This document shows, piece by piece, positions 17,166 to 26,786 of a DNA stretch of 64,000 bases. The translations under genes and the position numbers were made by a program. Below the pieces are notes generated by a model. The model ran no database searches. It had not been told where the DNA came from and worked only from the letters and a program-made list of their open reading frames with translations. Position 1 is the first letter of the stretch. The number at the start of each line of letters is the position of its first letter. The stretch covers positions 3,472,001-3,536,000 of the forward strand of contig NZ_CP090366.1 in the NCBI RefSeq assembly GCF_021432085.1. Reading direction: 5' to 3'. The DNA is from Stutzerimonas kunmingensis (GTDB lineage: Bacteria; Pseudomonadota; Gammaproteobacteria; Pseudomonadales; Pseudomonadaceae).

Positions 17166-18731
17166 TCAGCGGTTGAAGCGTTCGACCAGTACCCGCAGCC
17201 CGTACGCTGCGCATTCCAGGTCGCGACCGCGCTGCATGGTCAGGTCCGCCTTGCTGACATTGCTGTCGGTCGTGACGGCAATACGGGTGACCTGACGAGC
17301 AATGTCTTCGGCCACATGCGCCTGCTCTTCGGCAGCGGCAGCCATCTGCTGGCTCATCCCGGCAATGCGGCCGACCGCGTCGCGAATGCCCTGCAACGCC
17401 TGCTGCGCCTCGACGACCTGGGCCAACCCCTGTACCGCCTCCTTGTCACCCACCTGTGCGATTGTCACGGCCTCACCCGCCTTGCTGGTGAGCGACTGGA
17501 TGATGCCCTGGATCTGCTGCGTCGACTCCCGCGTCTTGCCCGCCAACCCACGCACCTCGTCGGCGACCACGGCAAAGCCCCTGCCCTGCTCGCCAGCACG
17601 TGCGGCCTCGATGGCAGCATTCAGCGCCAGCAGGTTGGTCTGGTCGGCGATGCTCTGGATCATGCCGGCGGCGGATACGATCTGCTGGGTTTCGCCAGCC
17701 AGCTCGTTGACCACGTTGCCGATGCTGGTGACGGTCGCCGCCAGCATTTCCATCGCCTCGCGGGAACTCGCTGCGACCCGGTCACCATCGTCTGCCAGCG
17801 CGTTCGCCGTCCTCGCCTCCTCTGCCGTGTGCTGGACGTGCCCGGCGACCTCACTGATCGATGCGGTCATCTGCGTCACCGCGGTGGCCGTCATGTCCGT
17901 CTCGCCGCGCTGCTGGCGCAGCTCGCTTTCGGTCTGGCTGGCCAGCGAATAGGTTTCTGCCGATGCGCCGGCGACCTGCACGGCCAGATCGGACAGCCGC
18001 GTCAACGCCGTACGCAACCGCGCGTCTTCACTGACCAGGGCCATCTCCAGCCGCGCCGCATTGCCATGCTGCTGGGTATAGGTCAGGGCGACCACCGGAT
18101 CGGTGAAGGCTTCGGGTACGCGCTGCAGGATACGCAACAACTGGCGTTCCGCAGCGAAGTGACAGCTGATTCCGAGCACGAAGAACAGACCGAGCACGAC
18201 GAGCGCTTCCACTGCCGGCGGCAGCCAGAAGATTCCACCGGCCGCCAGCACCGCGGCGCCCATCGGCATCGCCAGCGCACGCGCCCAGCCCTGCGCGCGC
18301 CGGCTCAACGAAACCGCCGGTCGGCCGGTACGCAGACGCTCGTACAGTGCCGACGCCTGGGCGACCTGCTCGGCTGTCGGCTTGACTCGCACCGACTCGA
18401 AGCCGGTCAGCTTGCCATCGTCGAAAACAGGCGTGACGTAGGCGCTGACCCAGTAGAAATCGCCGTTCTTGCAGCGGTTCTTGACCACTCCCATCCAGCT
18501 TTTGCCGGCCTTCAGGTAGCGCCACATCACCTCGAACACGGCGGGTGGCATGTCCGGGTGGCGGACCAGATTGTGGTCACTGCCGATCAGCTCGGCTCGT
18601 GAGTAGCCACTGATGGCGACAAATTCGTCATTGCAATAAAGGATTTTGCCCTGGTTATCCGTCGCCGAAATCAGCCGCTGATGCGCCGGAAAGGTCCGTT
18701 CGGTGTTGCTTACCGGTCCGTTGTTTCTCAT
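17166..18731 (-). CDS. aer: Aerotaxis receptor Aer (PAS-type chemoreceptor)
   Basis: Senses redox or oxygen state through a PAS-bound flavin and signals to CheA/CheW. The 521-residue protein has an N-terminal PAS domain (about 10-130; key stretch [18 protein letters not shown]), a short membrane hairpin of two hydrophobic segments (about 160-205), and a C-terminal methyl-accepting signalling domain with the conserved tip sequence [20 protein letters not shown]. There is no large periplasmic domain, as expected for Aer. Length equals what I recall for P. aeruginosa Aer. The ATG at 18731 (GGGAG upstream) is preferred over an earlier in-frame ATG. Confidence 0.93.
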   Translation of the reverse strand: MRNNGPVSNTERTFPAHQRLISATDNQGKILYCNDEFVAISGYSRAELIGSDHNLVRHPDMPPAVFEVMWRYLKAGKSWMGVVKNRCKNGDFYWVSAYVTPVFDDGKLTGFESVRVKPTAEQVAQASALYERLRTGRPAVSLSRRAQGWARALAMPMGAAVLAAGGIFWLPPAVEALVVLGLFFVLGISCHFAAERQLLRILQRVPEAFTDPVVALTYTQQHGNAARLEMALVSEDARLRTALTRLSDLAVQVAGASAETYSLASQTESELRQQRGETDMTATAVTQMTASISEVAGHVQHTAEEARTANALADDGDRVAASSREAMEMLAATVTSIGNVVNELAGETQQIVSAAGMIQSIADQTNLLALNAAIEAARAGEQGRGFAVVADEVRGLAGKTRESTQQIQGIIQSLTSKAGEAVTIAQVGDKEAVQGLAQVVEAQQALQGIRDAVGRIAGMSQQMAAAAEEQAHVAEDIARQVTRIAVTTDSNVSKADLTMQRGRDLECAAYGLRVLVERFNR

Positions 18732-18887
18732 CGCCCGAACTCCCTGCCAGCGATTTGCTGAAAAATGCGACTCATCGGTCACGACGAATCAATCTGTTAC
18801 AAGAGTCGGGCGGCGCAAAGCGAACTTGAGAGGGGACGGAAAGTATTTGCCGAACGGCATCGGCAGGTAGTGCCGCTCGTGAGCGGA

Positions 18888-19109
18888 CTAGCGACCGGCG
18901 TTCTGTTCTGCGATGTACAGCGCTTCGACTTTCGCCCTGGCCCAGGGCGTCTTGCGCAGGAATTTCAGGCTGGACTTGATGCTCGGCTCATTGCTGAAAC
19001 AGCGGACATCGACGCGCTCGGCAAGGCCGTCCCAGCCGAAGCGAGCATGCAGCTGGACCAGGATGGCCTCCAGCGTCACGCCATGAAGGGGGTCTTTTGC
19101 TTGAGTCAT
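18888..19109 (-). CDS. VF530 family small DNA-binding protein (DUF2132)
   Basis: A 73-residue protein, [20 protein letters not shown] onward, with the conserved VF530/DUF2132 core ([19 protein letters not shown], then [16 protein letters not shown]). The family is named for a Vibrio protein whose structure suggested DNA binding; its cellular role is not established. The ATG is at 19109. It is downstream of the DJ-1 gene on the same strand but separated from it by a terminator, so it probably has its own promoter. Confidence 0.8.
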   Translation of the reverse strand: MTQAKDPLHGVTLEAILVQLHARFGWDGLAERVDVRCFSNEPSIKSSLKFLRKTPWARAKVEALYIAEQNAGR

Positions 19110-19147
19110 GGGGCACTCACGAACACGAGGGCATAGCCTCACGGATG

Positions 19148-19180
19148 AAAAAACCCGCCGCGCGGTCTGCGGGGCGGGCT
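19148..19180 (-). terminator. Intrinsic terminator downstream of the DJ-1/PfpI gene
   Basis: Read on the minus strand, GCCCGCC..CGC pairs with GCG.GGCGGG and is followed by TTTTTT. Confidence 0.85.
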
Positions 19181-19198
19181 TGGGTGACGGTCTGCATC

Positions 19199-19780
19199 TT
19201 ACAGGCTGATGCGAGTTCCGAGCACCTCGAGGAATGCCGCCAGCCACGCCGGATGGGCGGGCCATGCCGGAGCGCTGACCAGGTTGCCATCGGTATGCGC
19301 CTGATCCACGGCAATGTCCACGTACTCGCCACCGGCCAGCTTCACCTCGGGTGCACAGGCGGGATAGGCACTGCAGGCACGCCCCTTGAGCACGCCCGCG
19401 GCGGCCAGCAGCTGGGCGCCGTGACAAACGGCGGCGATTGGCTTCCTGGCCTCATCGAACGCACGCACCAGCGCCAGCACCTGCTCGTTCAGGCGCAGAT
19501 ATTCCGGCGCCCGGCCACCGGGAATGACCAGGGCATCGTAGTCTTCGGCCCGCACGTCGGCGAAGTCGAAGTTCAGCGCAAAGTTGTGCCCCGGCTTCTC
19601 GCTATAGGTCTGGTCGCCCTCGAAATCGTGAATCGCGGTGCGCACGCTGTCGCCGGCCTTCTTGTCCGGGCACACGGCATGCACGCGATGGCCAACCATC
19701 TGCAGGGCCTGGAAAGGCACCATGGTTTCGTAGTCTTCGGCGTAATCACCCACCAGCATCAAAATGTTCTTCGCCGCCAT
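19199..19780 (-). CDS. DJ-1/PfpI family protein (glyoxalase/deglycase-like)
   Basis: A 193-residue single-domain protein of the class I glutamine-amidotransferase-like fold. The nucleophile-elbow cysteine is in [10 protein letters not shown], with a conserved Glu near the N-terminus (GDYAEDYE) that typically poises the cysteine. Members act as glyoxalases, chaperones or proposed protease/deglycases in carbonyl stress; which applies cannot be told from sequence. The ATG at 19780 has GAGGA 8 bases upstream. It follows the PLD gene with only about 50 bases between, so they may be transcribed together. Confidence 0.88.
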   Translation of the reverse strand: MAAKNILMLVGDYAEDYETMVPFQALQMVGHRVHAVCPDKKAGDSVRTAIHDFEGDQTYSEKPGHNFALNFDFADVRAEDYDALVIPGGRAPEYLRLNEQVLALVRAFDEARKPIAAVCHGAQLLAAAGVLKGRACSAYPACAPEVKLAGGEYVDIAVDQAHTDGNLVSAPAWPAHPAWLAAFLEVLGTRISL

Positions 19781-19832
19781 TGGATCGTCCTCTTCGCGCG
19801 GGTTTGGAGCATTGCTCCGTGACGCGGCGGCT

Positions 19833-20990
19833 TCAGCCACCGCGGTTGAAGATGTTTACCAGCAGCCGGTCCAGCCAGCCCCACATGCGCTGGTAGAGGC
19901 GCAGGTGCAGCGGTCTGGCGTACCAGCTTTTAATGTCGATTTCGATACTGTCCTGAAAATCGCGCTCGAAGCATGCCTGCACCTGGGCACTCAACGCAGC
20001 GTCCATGGCCTCGAGATTGGCTTCCAGATTCCAGCGCAGGTTCCAGTGATCGAAGTTGCAAGAGCCGACGCTGACCCAGTCGTCAACCAGCACCATTTTC
20101 AGGTGGGAAAAGTGTGGCTGATATTCATGGATTCGCACGCCGGCACGCAGCAGCCGTGGATAGAAACGCTGCCCGGCGTAGCGCACCGGCGGGTGATCGG
20201 TATTGCGACTGGTCAGCAGCAGGCGCACGTCCACCCCGCGACGCGCCGCCCGGATCAGTGCCCGGCGCACCTTGCCGGTAGGCAGGAAATACGGTGTCGC
20301 CAGCCAGATGCGCGTCTGCGCGCGCCGCAGGTTGCGCAACAGGCTGTGCAGTATGTCGCGGTGCTGACGCGCCGCCGCATAGGCGACGCGCCCTAGCCCC
20401 GAGCCACTGGGCAGCACTGGAATGCGCGGCGCACCGCTGGGCAGGGGCAGCTGCCAGATGCGCCGCTTCAGGCAATGCACCCACTGGGTGTCGAACAGGT
20501 CCTGCCAGTCCTGCAGCAGCGGGCCGGTCATCTCGACCATCACCTCATGCCAATGCACGTCGGGCTCGTCAGGACGCCAGAATTCGTCGGTGACACCGGT
20601 GCCGCCGACATAACCGATGCAGCCGTCGACCAGCAGCAGCTTGCGGTGGTCACGATGCAGATTGCGCAGCCTCAGGCGGAGCGAAAGCGGGTTATAGAGA
20701 CGCAGCTCGACGCCGGCGGCGGTCATCCGATCACGATTGGCCTGGCTCATCTTCAGGCAGCCGAAACCATCGAACAGGCAACGTACCCGAACGCCGCGTG
20801 CCGCCGCACGCAGCAGCGGCTCCAGCAGGCGGTCGAGACAAGCGCCGTCCTCCACCAGATAGAGCTCGAGATCGACCCGGCGCTCGGCGCGCTCGATGGC
20901 GTCGAGCATGGGCGGAAAGAACCCCGGCCCGTCTATCAGCAGGCGGAACTGATTGTCGCTGCGCCAGGGGAACACCGCTCCAGCCAGCAT
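19833..20990 (-). CDS. Phospholipase D family / cardiolipin synthase-like protein
   Basis: A 385-residue enzyme with two HKD motifs: HRKLLLVD in the first half (within [19 protein letters not shown]) and HLKMVLVD in the second (followed by [10 protein letters not shown]). This is the layout of bacterial cardiolipin synthases (ClsB/ClsC type), which join phospholipid head groups. Unlike ClsA it lacks the N-terminal double membrane anchor. The start is taken at the ATG at 20990 ([20 protein letters not shown]), where the family usually begins. The frame extends upstream to a TTG at 21092 with a hydrophobic stretch, so an anchored form cannot be excluded. Confidence 0.85.
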   Translation of the reverse strand: MLAGAVFPWRSDNQFRLLIDGPGFFPPMLDAIERAERRVDLELYLVEDGACLDRLLEPLLRAAARGVRVRCLFDGFGCLKMSQANRDRMTAAGVELRLYNPLSLRLRLRNLHRDHRKLLLVDGCIGYVGGTGVTDEFWRPDEPDVHWHEVMVEMTGPLLQDWQDLFDTQWVHCLKRRIWQLPLPSGAPRIPVLPSGSGLGRVAYAAARQHRDILHSLLRNLRRAQTRIWLATPYFLPTGKVRRALIRAARRGVDVRLLLTSRNTDHPPVRYAGQRFYPRLLRAGVRIHEYQPHFSHLKMVLVDDWVSVGSCNFDHWNLRWNLEANLEAMDAALSAQVQACFERDFQDSIEIDIKSWYARPLHLRLYQRMWGWLDRLLVNIFNRGG

Positions 20991-21287
20991 CACAGGGCGG
21001 CACCCCGCGTAGAGCCAGATGACGTCAGGCACAGCGACGAAGCGGATGAGCAACGAAATGACATGAAATCCCTTTTTCCGGACGGCATCCAAGGGCAGCG
21101 GCCTCGATACCGCCGCTCTGCACTGGCGGTGCTGAACGAGCAGTTGGCTAGCTTACCCGGGCGTTCGAGCAAGGCAAGGCAGCAGGTCAGACCGCCGCAG
21201 CGGAAGAGCCGCCGTGAAATACGATCTTCTATAGGCCCGACTCGCCTGGGCAGAGTTCCCAGCTGTTCGCCGGCGCCCGCCCTGCCT
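20991..21287. other. Intergenic region upstream of the PLD gene
   Basis: About 300 bases between the PLD start and the end of the next same-strand gene. It contains the possible N-terminal extension of the PLD frame (to 21092). I see no terminator, palindrome or convincing promoter in it. Confidence 0.4.
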
Positions 21288-22190
21288 TCAACTGCCTACT
21301 GAAGATTCGAGCCCGAGGGCGACAAGCGCCTGTTCCAGACGGCGCGCCTGGGCATCGCGCGCCAAGCCCAGCACTGCGCGATCACGCCGCCACAATGCGC
21401 CCCGGGGGCCCTGCGAATCCGCCAACGCCCTATCCACCTCAGGTTGCAGCGCAGCGAACTGCTCGAGCAACGCGGCCAGCAGCAAATGAGTAGCAGGCTC
21501 ATGGGCTGACCGCCGCGCGACCTCTGCCGCAGCCGCAAGAACGCCGAGCAGACGCAGTACCAGCGCGCGCGGCCACTGCTCAAGCAGCGCCACACCGTAG
21601 AGCCACGCAGTCAGCGCCGCCAGCACATATAGATCCTCGTGGCTGCGGAACGGTTTGACGTACTCGCTCCAGCCGTCACCAGGCAAGCGTTTCCCAGCAG
21701 CCCGCTCAAGGCTCAATCTGCCATGTGTAATATCCGGCACGATCGGCAGATCCGGCCCAGCCACCAGTGACACGCCGGCACCAGACGGCTCCACGACAAA
21801 CAGTCCGAGGCGCGGCGACTCGCCGGCGCCCTCCTCCCGGGCCGAAACGAGCAGCCATTGCGCCGCGCCGCCCGCCGTCACGAAATCCTTGCTGCCAATG
21901 AGCTGGCCGTTCTCGCAACGCGTTGTCATGTCGGCCGGCCGCAACTTGCGCCGCTCCGTCGTGCATAACGCACCGAGCCCGGGCGGCGCATCCGACCAGA
22001 GCGCCCGCAGGGCTGCCTGGTATCCCGCGAGAAACGCCAACCCCGGGGTGGTCGCCAGTCGGCCGCCGTAGACCGCCTGACTGAAGGAGTCCGTACTTCC
22101 GGCACCGTCACACACGGCCTGGTACCAGTCGCGCAGCCCTGAGGTTGCAGCAACCGGCTGCAGCGGGCCGATCAATCGTTTCCAGGGCAT
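21288..22190 (-). CDS. Acyl-CoA dehydrogenase-like protein (short)
   Basis: A 300-residue protein resembling the acyl-CoA dehydrogenase fold but well under the usual 370-400. The middle-domain beta region is recognisable (CENGQLIGSKDFVTAGGAAQ, then WLLVSAREE). The C-terminal helical part is Ala/Leu-rich with little conservation. I do not see the catalytic Glu region clearly, so it may be a degenerate or non-dehydrogenase member. The start at 22190 (MPWKRLIG) has GGAG 6 bases upstream; an ATG two codons earlier and another eight codons earlier are alternatives. It diverges from olsB, so a link to lipid metabolism is possible. Confidence 0.65.
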   Translation of the reverse strand: MPWKRLIGPLQPVAATSGLRDWYQAVCDGAGSTDSFSQAVYGGRLATTPGLAFLAGYQAALRALWSDAPPGLGALCTTERRKLRPADMTTRCENGQLIGSKDFVTAGGAAQWLLVSAREEGAGESPRLGLFVVEPSGAGVSLVAGPDLPIVPDITHGRLSLERAAGKRLPGDGWSEYVKPFRSHEDLYVLAALTAWLYGVALLEQWPRALVLRLLGVLAAAAEVARRSAHEPATHLLLAALLEQFAALQPEVDRALADSQGPRGALWRRDRAVLGLARDAQARRLEQALVALGLESSVGS

Positions 22191-22382
22191 CTTCATCTCC
22201 AAAGGTTCTGCCATTACCGGCCACTGGCTCGCGCCGTCATCCAACCATCATCCGAACGTCACAGTGGCGACACGCCCTGCTCCTAGCCTGATCACGCCAA
22301 ACCAGCGAGCCCAACGATAACAACCAGACGCTCGCGTTGCATCGCCAACCCGCCACTACCCCGGCGGACAAGGAGACAGAGC

Positions 22383-23129
22383 ATGAATGCCATCGTCGAT
22401 CCACGCAGCACGCGTCAACTTCGAGCCGAACGCCTGCAAGGCGAACGGGCCCTCCGCGAAGCCCAGTCCTTGCGCTATCGGGTGTTCAGCAGTGAGTTCG
22501 ACGCCCAACTCAATGGCGCCGAGCTCGGGCTGGACATGGACGATTTCGACATTCACTGCCGGCATATCGGTGTACGCGATCTGGCAAGTGGAGAGCTGGT
22601 CGCCACCACCCGCCTGCTCGATCACCTCACCGCCAAGCAGCTCGGGCGCTTCTACAGCGAAGGAGAATTTGCCCTGCATGGCCTGGCGGACATCAACGAA
22701 CCGGTGCTGGAGATCGGCCGTACCTGCGTGGCGCCGGCTTATCGCAATGGTGCGACCATTGCGGTGCTGTGGAGCGAACTGGCCGAGGTGCTCAACCAAG
22801 GTGGCTATCGCTACCTTATGGGGTGCGCGAGCATCCCGATGCGCGACGGTGGCATCCAGGCCCGAGCGATCATGCAGCGACTGCGCGACAGCCACCTGAG
22901 CACTGAACTGCTGCACGCCGAGCCGCGAACACCACTTCCCGAACTGGAACTGCCGGACAACCTCACTGCCCAGCTGCCGCCGCTGCTCAAGGCCTATATG
23001 CGCCTCGGCGCGAAGATCTGTGGAGAACCCTGCTGGGACCCGGATTTTCAGGTTGCCGACATATTCATCCTGCTCAAGCGCGAGGAGCTGTGCCCGCGCT
23101 ACGCTCGCCACTTCAAGGCGGCGGTATAG
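22383..23129 (+). CDS. olsB: Ornithine N-acyltransferase OlsB (lyso-ornithine lipid synthesis)
   Basis: Transfers a 3-hydroxyacyl chain from acyl carrier protein to the alpha-amino group of ornithine, making lyso-ornithine lipid. The 248-residue GNAT-like protein carries [14 protein letters not shown] near the start, the central [14 protein letters not shown] motif, and the [13 protein letters not shown] end typical of OlsB. The ATG has AAGGAG about 9 bases upstream. The stop abuts the olsA start, giving the usual olsBA operon. Ornithine lipids usually rise in phosphate-starved cells through PhoB, but I see no good PHO box here. Confidence 0.93.
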   Translation: MNAIVDPRSTRQLRAERLQGERALREAQSLRYRVFSSEFDAQLNGAELGLDMDDFDIHCRHIGVRDLASGELVATTRLLDHLTAKQLGRFYSEGEFALHGLADINEPVLEIGRTCVAPAYRNGATIAVLWSELAEVLNQGGYRYLMGCASIPMRDGGIQARAIMQRLRDSHLSTELLHAEPRTPLPELELPDNLTAQLPPLLKAYMRLGAKICGEPCWDPDFQVADIFILLKREELCPRYARHFKAAV

Positions 23130-23903
23130 ATGCCGCGGCTGCGCCTGTACTGGCGTCTGCTGCGGGTTGCCGCGGTGCTCCTGCTGGGGTTGCTGTTGGC
23201 GGCCGCACTAGGTCTCGGCGACCGCCTCGCGCTACGCACATCGCTGCAACACAGACAACAGCTGACCCGCTGGTTCATGGTTCGCCTGGCCGCCGCGCTG
23301 CCCTATCGCGTACGCATCATCGGTCAGCTACCAGCTCAGCCGATGCTGTGGGTCGCCAACCATGTTTCCTGGTGCGATATCCCGCTGCTGGGAATGCTGC
23401 GGCCGCTGTCGTTCCTGGCCAAGGCCGAAGTCGCACGCTGGCCCGTGCTTGGCTGGCTGGCACGCCAGGCTGGCACGCTGTTCATCCGCCGCGGCGCCGG
23501 CGATGCCGCGCAGATCAACCAGCAACTGAACAGCCACCTCATCCAGGGCCGCCACCTGCTTATCTTCCCTGAGGGCACCTCGACCGACGGCAACAGCGTG
23601 CGCACCTTCCACCCCCGGCTGTTCGCCTGTGCGATAGAGGCCGGCTGCGCCGTTCAACCCGTAGCGATCCGCTATACGCGCAACGGCAAGCCCGACACCG
23701 TCGCTCCCTTCATTGGCGACGACGAACTGCCAGCGCACCTGCGCAGGCTATTGGCCAGCGACGTGGCAGAAGTAGAAATCCATCTGCTGGCGCCGATCCC
23801 CATTGCCTCCCTCAGTCGCAGGGCGCTCGCCGAGCAAGCACAGCTGGCCATCGAGCGAGCACTGTCTGGGCAGCTGTGGGTGACCACGAGAGAGGCTGCA
23901 TAG
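23130..23903 (+). CDS. olsA: Lyso-ornithine lipid O-acyltransferase OlsA (PlsC family)
   Basis: Adds the second, ester-linked acyl chain to lyso-ornithine lipid at the inner membrane. The 257-residue protein has an N-terminal hydrophobic segment (about 12-30), the acyltransferase HX4D motif in NHVSWCD and the substrate motif FPEGTSTDG. The ATG follows the olsB stop directly, so translation is coupled. PlsC-type phosphatidic-acid synthesis is an alternative for this family, but the olsB linkage makes OlsA the better name. Confidence 0.92.
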   Translation: MPRLRLYWRLLRVAAVLLLGLLLAAALGLGDRLALRTSLQHRQQLTRWFMVRLAAALPYRVRIIGQLPAQPMLWVANHVSWCDIPLLGMLRPLSFLAKAEVARWPVLGWLARQAGTLFIRRGAGDAAQINQQLNSHLIQGRHLLIFPEGTSTDGNSVRTFHPRLFACAIEAGCAVQPVAIRYTRNGKPDTVAPFIGDDELPAHLRRLLASDVAEVEIHLLAPIPIASLSRRALAEQAQLAIERALSGQLWVTTREAA

Positions 23904-23938
23904 CGACCTCCCTATCGAGGCTGCGCCAAGCTTCGCCG

Positions 23939-24511
23939 ATGAACTATCTCGCTCATCTTCATCTTGGCGGCCCCGGCCCGGCTGACATGCTCGGCAGCCT
24001 TTACGGGGACTTCGTCAAAGGCCCGCTGCAGGGTCGCCTGCCGGCGCAGATCGAAGCAGGCATCCGTCTGCATCGGCAGATCGATGCCTTCACCGACAGC
24101 CATCCGCTGGTGCTGCAGGCCAAAGCGCGCTTTCCCAGCGAGCGTCGCCGCTACGCCGGGATACTGCTGGACCTGTTCTTCGATCATTGCCTGGCTGCGA
24201 ACTGGGCGGACTACTCCGGCGAGCCGCTGGACCAGTTCACCCGGCGCGCCTACCGAGCGCTGGCCGATGAGCCCGCGCTGCCTGGCAAGCTCGCCGTGAT
24301 CGCACCGCACATGGCGGCACACGACTGGCTCGGCAGTTACCGTGAATTCGAGGTACTGGGCAGGGTGCTGGCGAACATGGGCCGTCGCCTGAGCCGGCCG
24401 GAAGGCCTGGCCGGCGGGCTGGAAGAGCTGGAGCAGCTGTACGACCCGCTGCTCGAGGACTTCCGCCACTTCTACCCGCAGCTGCAGCAGTTCGCCAAGG
24501 CAGCGATGTAG
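23939..24511 (+). CDS. acpH: Acyl carrier protein phosphodiesterase AcpH (DUF479)
   Basis: Hydrolyses the 4'-phosphopantetheine arm from holo-ACP. The 190-residue protein begins with the family signature MNYLAHLHLG and continues with DFVKGPLQGRLP, IRLHRQIDAFTD and LLDLFFDHCLAANW, the His/Asp-rich segments that make the metal-binding HD-like site. It lies 35 bases downstream of olsA on the same strand, so lipid-acyl and ACP functions sit together. No clear SD is seen, which suggests translational coupling or a weak start. Confidence 0.88.
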   Translation: MNYLAHLHLGGPGPADMLGSLYGDFVKGPLQGRLPAQIEAGIRLHRQIDAFTDSHPLVLQAKARFPSERRRYAGILLDLFFDHCLAANWADYSGEPLDQFTRRAYRALADEPALPGKLAVIAPHMAAHDWLGSYREFEVLGRVLANMGRRLSRPEGLAGGLEELEQLYDPLLEDFRHFYPQLQQFAKAAM

Positions 24512-24526
24512 CGCGATCGCCCCGTA

Positions 24527-25303
24527 CTACTGCGCATAGCCCGGGCTTTGCGCATCCAGCTTGCGCAACAGACCGGGCCATGCCAGCGCGCCGCCCATGC
24601 CCGAGCGAGTGCGGGTCACGCCCGCTGCCATGGCCTTCGCACCGGCCAGAATCTGCTCCGGAATGGCGATCAGCTCGCTGCCACCGGCCTGCGCCATGAC
24701 CTGGATTTCACAAGCGCGCTGGAAGATGAACATCATCAGAAAGGTATCAGCGATGCTGCTGCCGCAGGTCAGCAGACCGTGGTTGTGCAGCAGCATGAAA
24801 GCGGTTTCGCCGAGATCGGCCTGCAGGCGCGCCTTCTCGTCGTGATTCAGCGCCACACCCTCATAGCCATGGGTCGAAAGACTCGCCAAAACGAACAGTG
24901 ACTGCTGGCTGATCGGTAGCACGCCCTGACGCTGGGCCGAGACCGCCACCCCGGCGGCGGTATGTGTGTGCATGACGCAGGCGACGTCGTGGCGAACCTC
25001 ATGCACGGCGCTGTGAATGGTGTACCCAGCGGGATTGATCTCGTACGGACTGTCCGTCACTTTGTTGCCGGCCAGATCGACTTTCACCAGGCTGGACGCG
25101 GTGATTTCGTGAAACATCAGCCCGTATGGGTTGATCAGAAAGTGATCGGTTTCGGGAATCTTGGCCGAGATGTGCGTGAAGATCAGGTCATCCCAGCCAT
25201 GCAGCGCGACCAGTCGGTAACAGGCCGCCAGATCGACCCGCGCCTGCCATTCGGCGGGGCTCACTTGGGTTTCCAAAGAAGGCAAAGCGTGCAGCGCAGT
25301 CAT
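24527..25303 (-). CDS. Class II aldolase/adducin family protein
   Basis: A 258-residue zinc-dependent aldolase-fold protein. Metal-binding histidines appear in the HTHTAAG motif and in HNHGLLTCG, as in L-fuculose-phosphate and L-ribulose-phosphate aldolase/epimerases. The substrate is not predictable. The family includes many aldolases acting on unphosphorylated or sulfonated substrates, and no sugar operon surrounds it. The ATG at 25303 (GAGG 9 bases upstream) is preferred over a GTG three codons earlier. It is convergent with acpH, 15 bases apart. Confidence 0.88.
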   Translation of the reverse strand: MTALHALPSLETQVSPAEWQARVDLAACYRLVALHGWDDLIFTHISAKIPETDHFLINPYGLMFHEITASSLVKVDLAGNKVTDSPYEINPAGYTIHSAVHEVRHDVACVMHTHTAAGVAVSAQRQGVLPISQQSLFVLASLSTHGYEGVALNHDEKARLQADLGETAFMLLHNHGLLTCGSSIADTFLMMFIFQRACEIQVMAQAGGSELIAIPEQILAGAKAMAAGVTRTRSGMGGALAWPGLLRKLDAQSPGYAQ

Positions 25304-25407
25304 CGAGGGCACCTCTTGTTATTGTCGTGAAGATGCCCTGGATTCTAGCCAACCGCTATTGGCCCGGCAGTTGCCCTTGCAGCCAGGCCGTTGACCCGAC
25401 GAGCCAC

Positions 25408-25860
25408 TCAGGCACGCAAGGCCGCCGCGAAGGTTTCCAGCCACGGTTCGGCGTCGCTTTCCGGCGTGACCGTCTCGCTGGCATCGAGGCGCAGCATCGC
25501 CACGACTTCTCGCACGCCGAGCTCGGCATAGAGCTCACGAATCAGCTCGCCGCCAGCACAGAAGGTGTCGCCGTAGCTGGCATCGCCAAGGGCGATGACG
25601 CCTCCGGGCAGGCCACTCCACGCGGGAAACTGATCACGGATTGTCGAGTACAACGGAATGAAGCTGTCCGGCAGCTCACCCATGCCGGTGGTCGAGGTCA
25701 CGACCAGCAGCGCTTCGGGGGCGAAATCGAGAATCTGTGGCAGCTGGGCGCGGGGATCGTGCCAGGTTTCGAAACCGGCGGCTTTCAGCTGGTGTTCGGC
25801 GTGACGGGCGACATCTTCGGCGGTGCCGTAGACGCTCCCGGAAAGAATGGCGACTTTCAT
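25408..25860 (-). CDS. Flavodoxin-like protein (MioC type)
   Basis: A 150-residue FMN-binding flavodoxin-fold protein. The phosphate-binding loop is visible at the start (ILSGSVYGTAEDVARH), followed by the isoalloxazine loops TSTTGMGELPDS and ALGDASYGDTFCAGG. It resembles MioC, which serves as an electron donor, for instance to biotin synthase. The ATG at 25860 has GGAG 6 bases upstream. It lies about 100 bases downstream of the divergent PilZ region and upstream of the aldolase gene on the same strand. Confidence 0.88.
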   Translation of the reverse strand: MKVAILSGSVYGTAEDVARHAEHQLKAAGFETWHDPRAQLPQILDFAPEALLVVTSTTGMGELPDSFIPLYSTIRDQFPAWSGLPGGVIALGDASYGDTFCAGGELIRELYAELGVREVVAMLRLDASETVTPESDAEPWLETFAAALRA

Positions 25861-26093
25861 GTGCGCTCCGAGGCAATCAAAGCTGCGCATTATGCCGCAA
25901 TCGCCAAGTCTGGTCGGCACACCCTCCCAGGACGAAGCCGTCCATCCAGAAAACGTGCAGTCAGCGGAACCACTGTCGAGCCCATTTGTCATAGGGCCGA
26001 TTGCCCCATCGCGACCATACCGGTTGCAGGCGTGTAGTGACCCCACCGCGCGACGCCAAACGTGGAGGGCACTGTCCCTCCGAGGGTATCCGC

Positions 26094-26720
26094 ATGGCGG
26101 AAGAGACGATTCTCAGCAAAGACGAACTGACCTTCATCCGCAAGTTGATGCAGCGCAACGGCAGCACCAGCGCTGAGCGCACGACAGGCTTTCGGATCGA
26201 CGGCGGCGCGCAATCCAACGAACTGCTGCTGCAGCTGGCCGCTCGCGCCAACCTGTCGCTGCAGGCGGAATTCGAGGATTTCCGCATGTCCTTCCCGCTA
26301 CAGCTCAGGGAAGACGAACTTCACAGCCTCGACCTGCAGCTGGCACCTCCGGTGATCTACGAGCGCGGGCCAACCACGCGTGCCTGGCGCCTGCATCTGG
26401 ACCAGCCGCTGCCTTTGCTGGAAAACGATGGTGGTGAAAGTTCGCTCAGCGTGCACGAGCTGTCTCCGCACGGCCTGCTGGTGGATGCCGGCGGACACCG
26501 CAAGCCACCCAAGCACTTCCACCTGCGCCTGGCGCTGCCCGACGACGGCCCGCTGGAAATCGATGCCCATCGCGTTCGCGAGCTGACCGGCGGGCGGGCC
26601 GCCTACGAAGTCGAATTCACCCAGGAAAAGGACGCCGAGCGGATCCGCTCTTTCCTCTATCGCCAGCATCAGCGCCTGCACCCAGATTTGCAGCCAGAGC
26701 TGCCGGCCGATCTGGTGTAA
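26094..26720 (+). CDS. PilZ-domain-like protein
   Basis: A 208-residue cytosolic protein. The C-terminal half looks like a PilZ domain, with VHELSPHGLLVDAGG in the position of the D/N-x-S-x-x-G motif and HFHLRLALPDDGPLEIDAHR after it. The N-terminal half (about 1-110, KDELTFIRKLMQRNGSTSAE) is unassigned and may be a YcgR-N-like adaptor. The arginine motif is less clear than in the PilZ gene at 10352, so c-di-GMP binding is plausible but not certain. The ATG at 26094 follows GAGGG. A 6-bp hairpin (GGAGGG-N6-CCCTCC, 26064-26081) lies just before the SD. Confidence 0.65.
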   Translation: MAEETILSKDELTFIRKLMQRNGSTSAERTTGFRIDGGAQSNELLLQLAARANLSLQAEFEDFRMSFPLQLREDELHSLDLQLAPPVIYERGPTTRAWRLHLDQPLPLLENDGGESSLSVHELSPHGLLVDAGGHRKPPKHFHLRLALPDDGPLEIDAHRVRELTGGRAAYEVEFTQEKDAERIRSFLYRQHQRLHPDLQPELPADLV

Positions 26721-26721
26721 G

Positions 26722-26777
26722 CTGCCACGCCTGTAGCGACCGCCTCAACCTGTGGGCGGTCCGCCCATTACAGGCAG
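26722..26777 (+). promoter_or_regulatory. Two-stem structured leader of folM
   Basis: In the 66 bases before folM, an outer stem GCCTGT (26729-26734) pairs with ACAGGC (26770-26775) and an inner stem GACCGCC (26738-26744) pairs with GGCGGTC (26755-26761). The 3' arm ends about 10 bases before the folM ATG, close to its SD. It could be a terminator-like element of the upstream gene or a translational control structure. Confidence 0.45.
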
Positions 26778-26786
26778 TGGATTTTC

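Noticed and set aside
22257..22274. PHO-box-like direct repeat upstream of olsB
   Set aside because: The two half-sites match the CTGTCAT consensus at only 4 and 3 of 7 positions, too weak to call despite the expected phosphate control of ornithine lipids.
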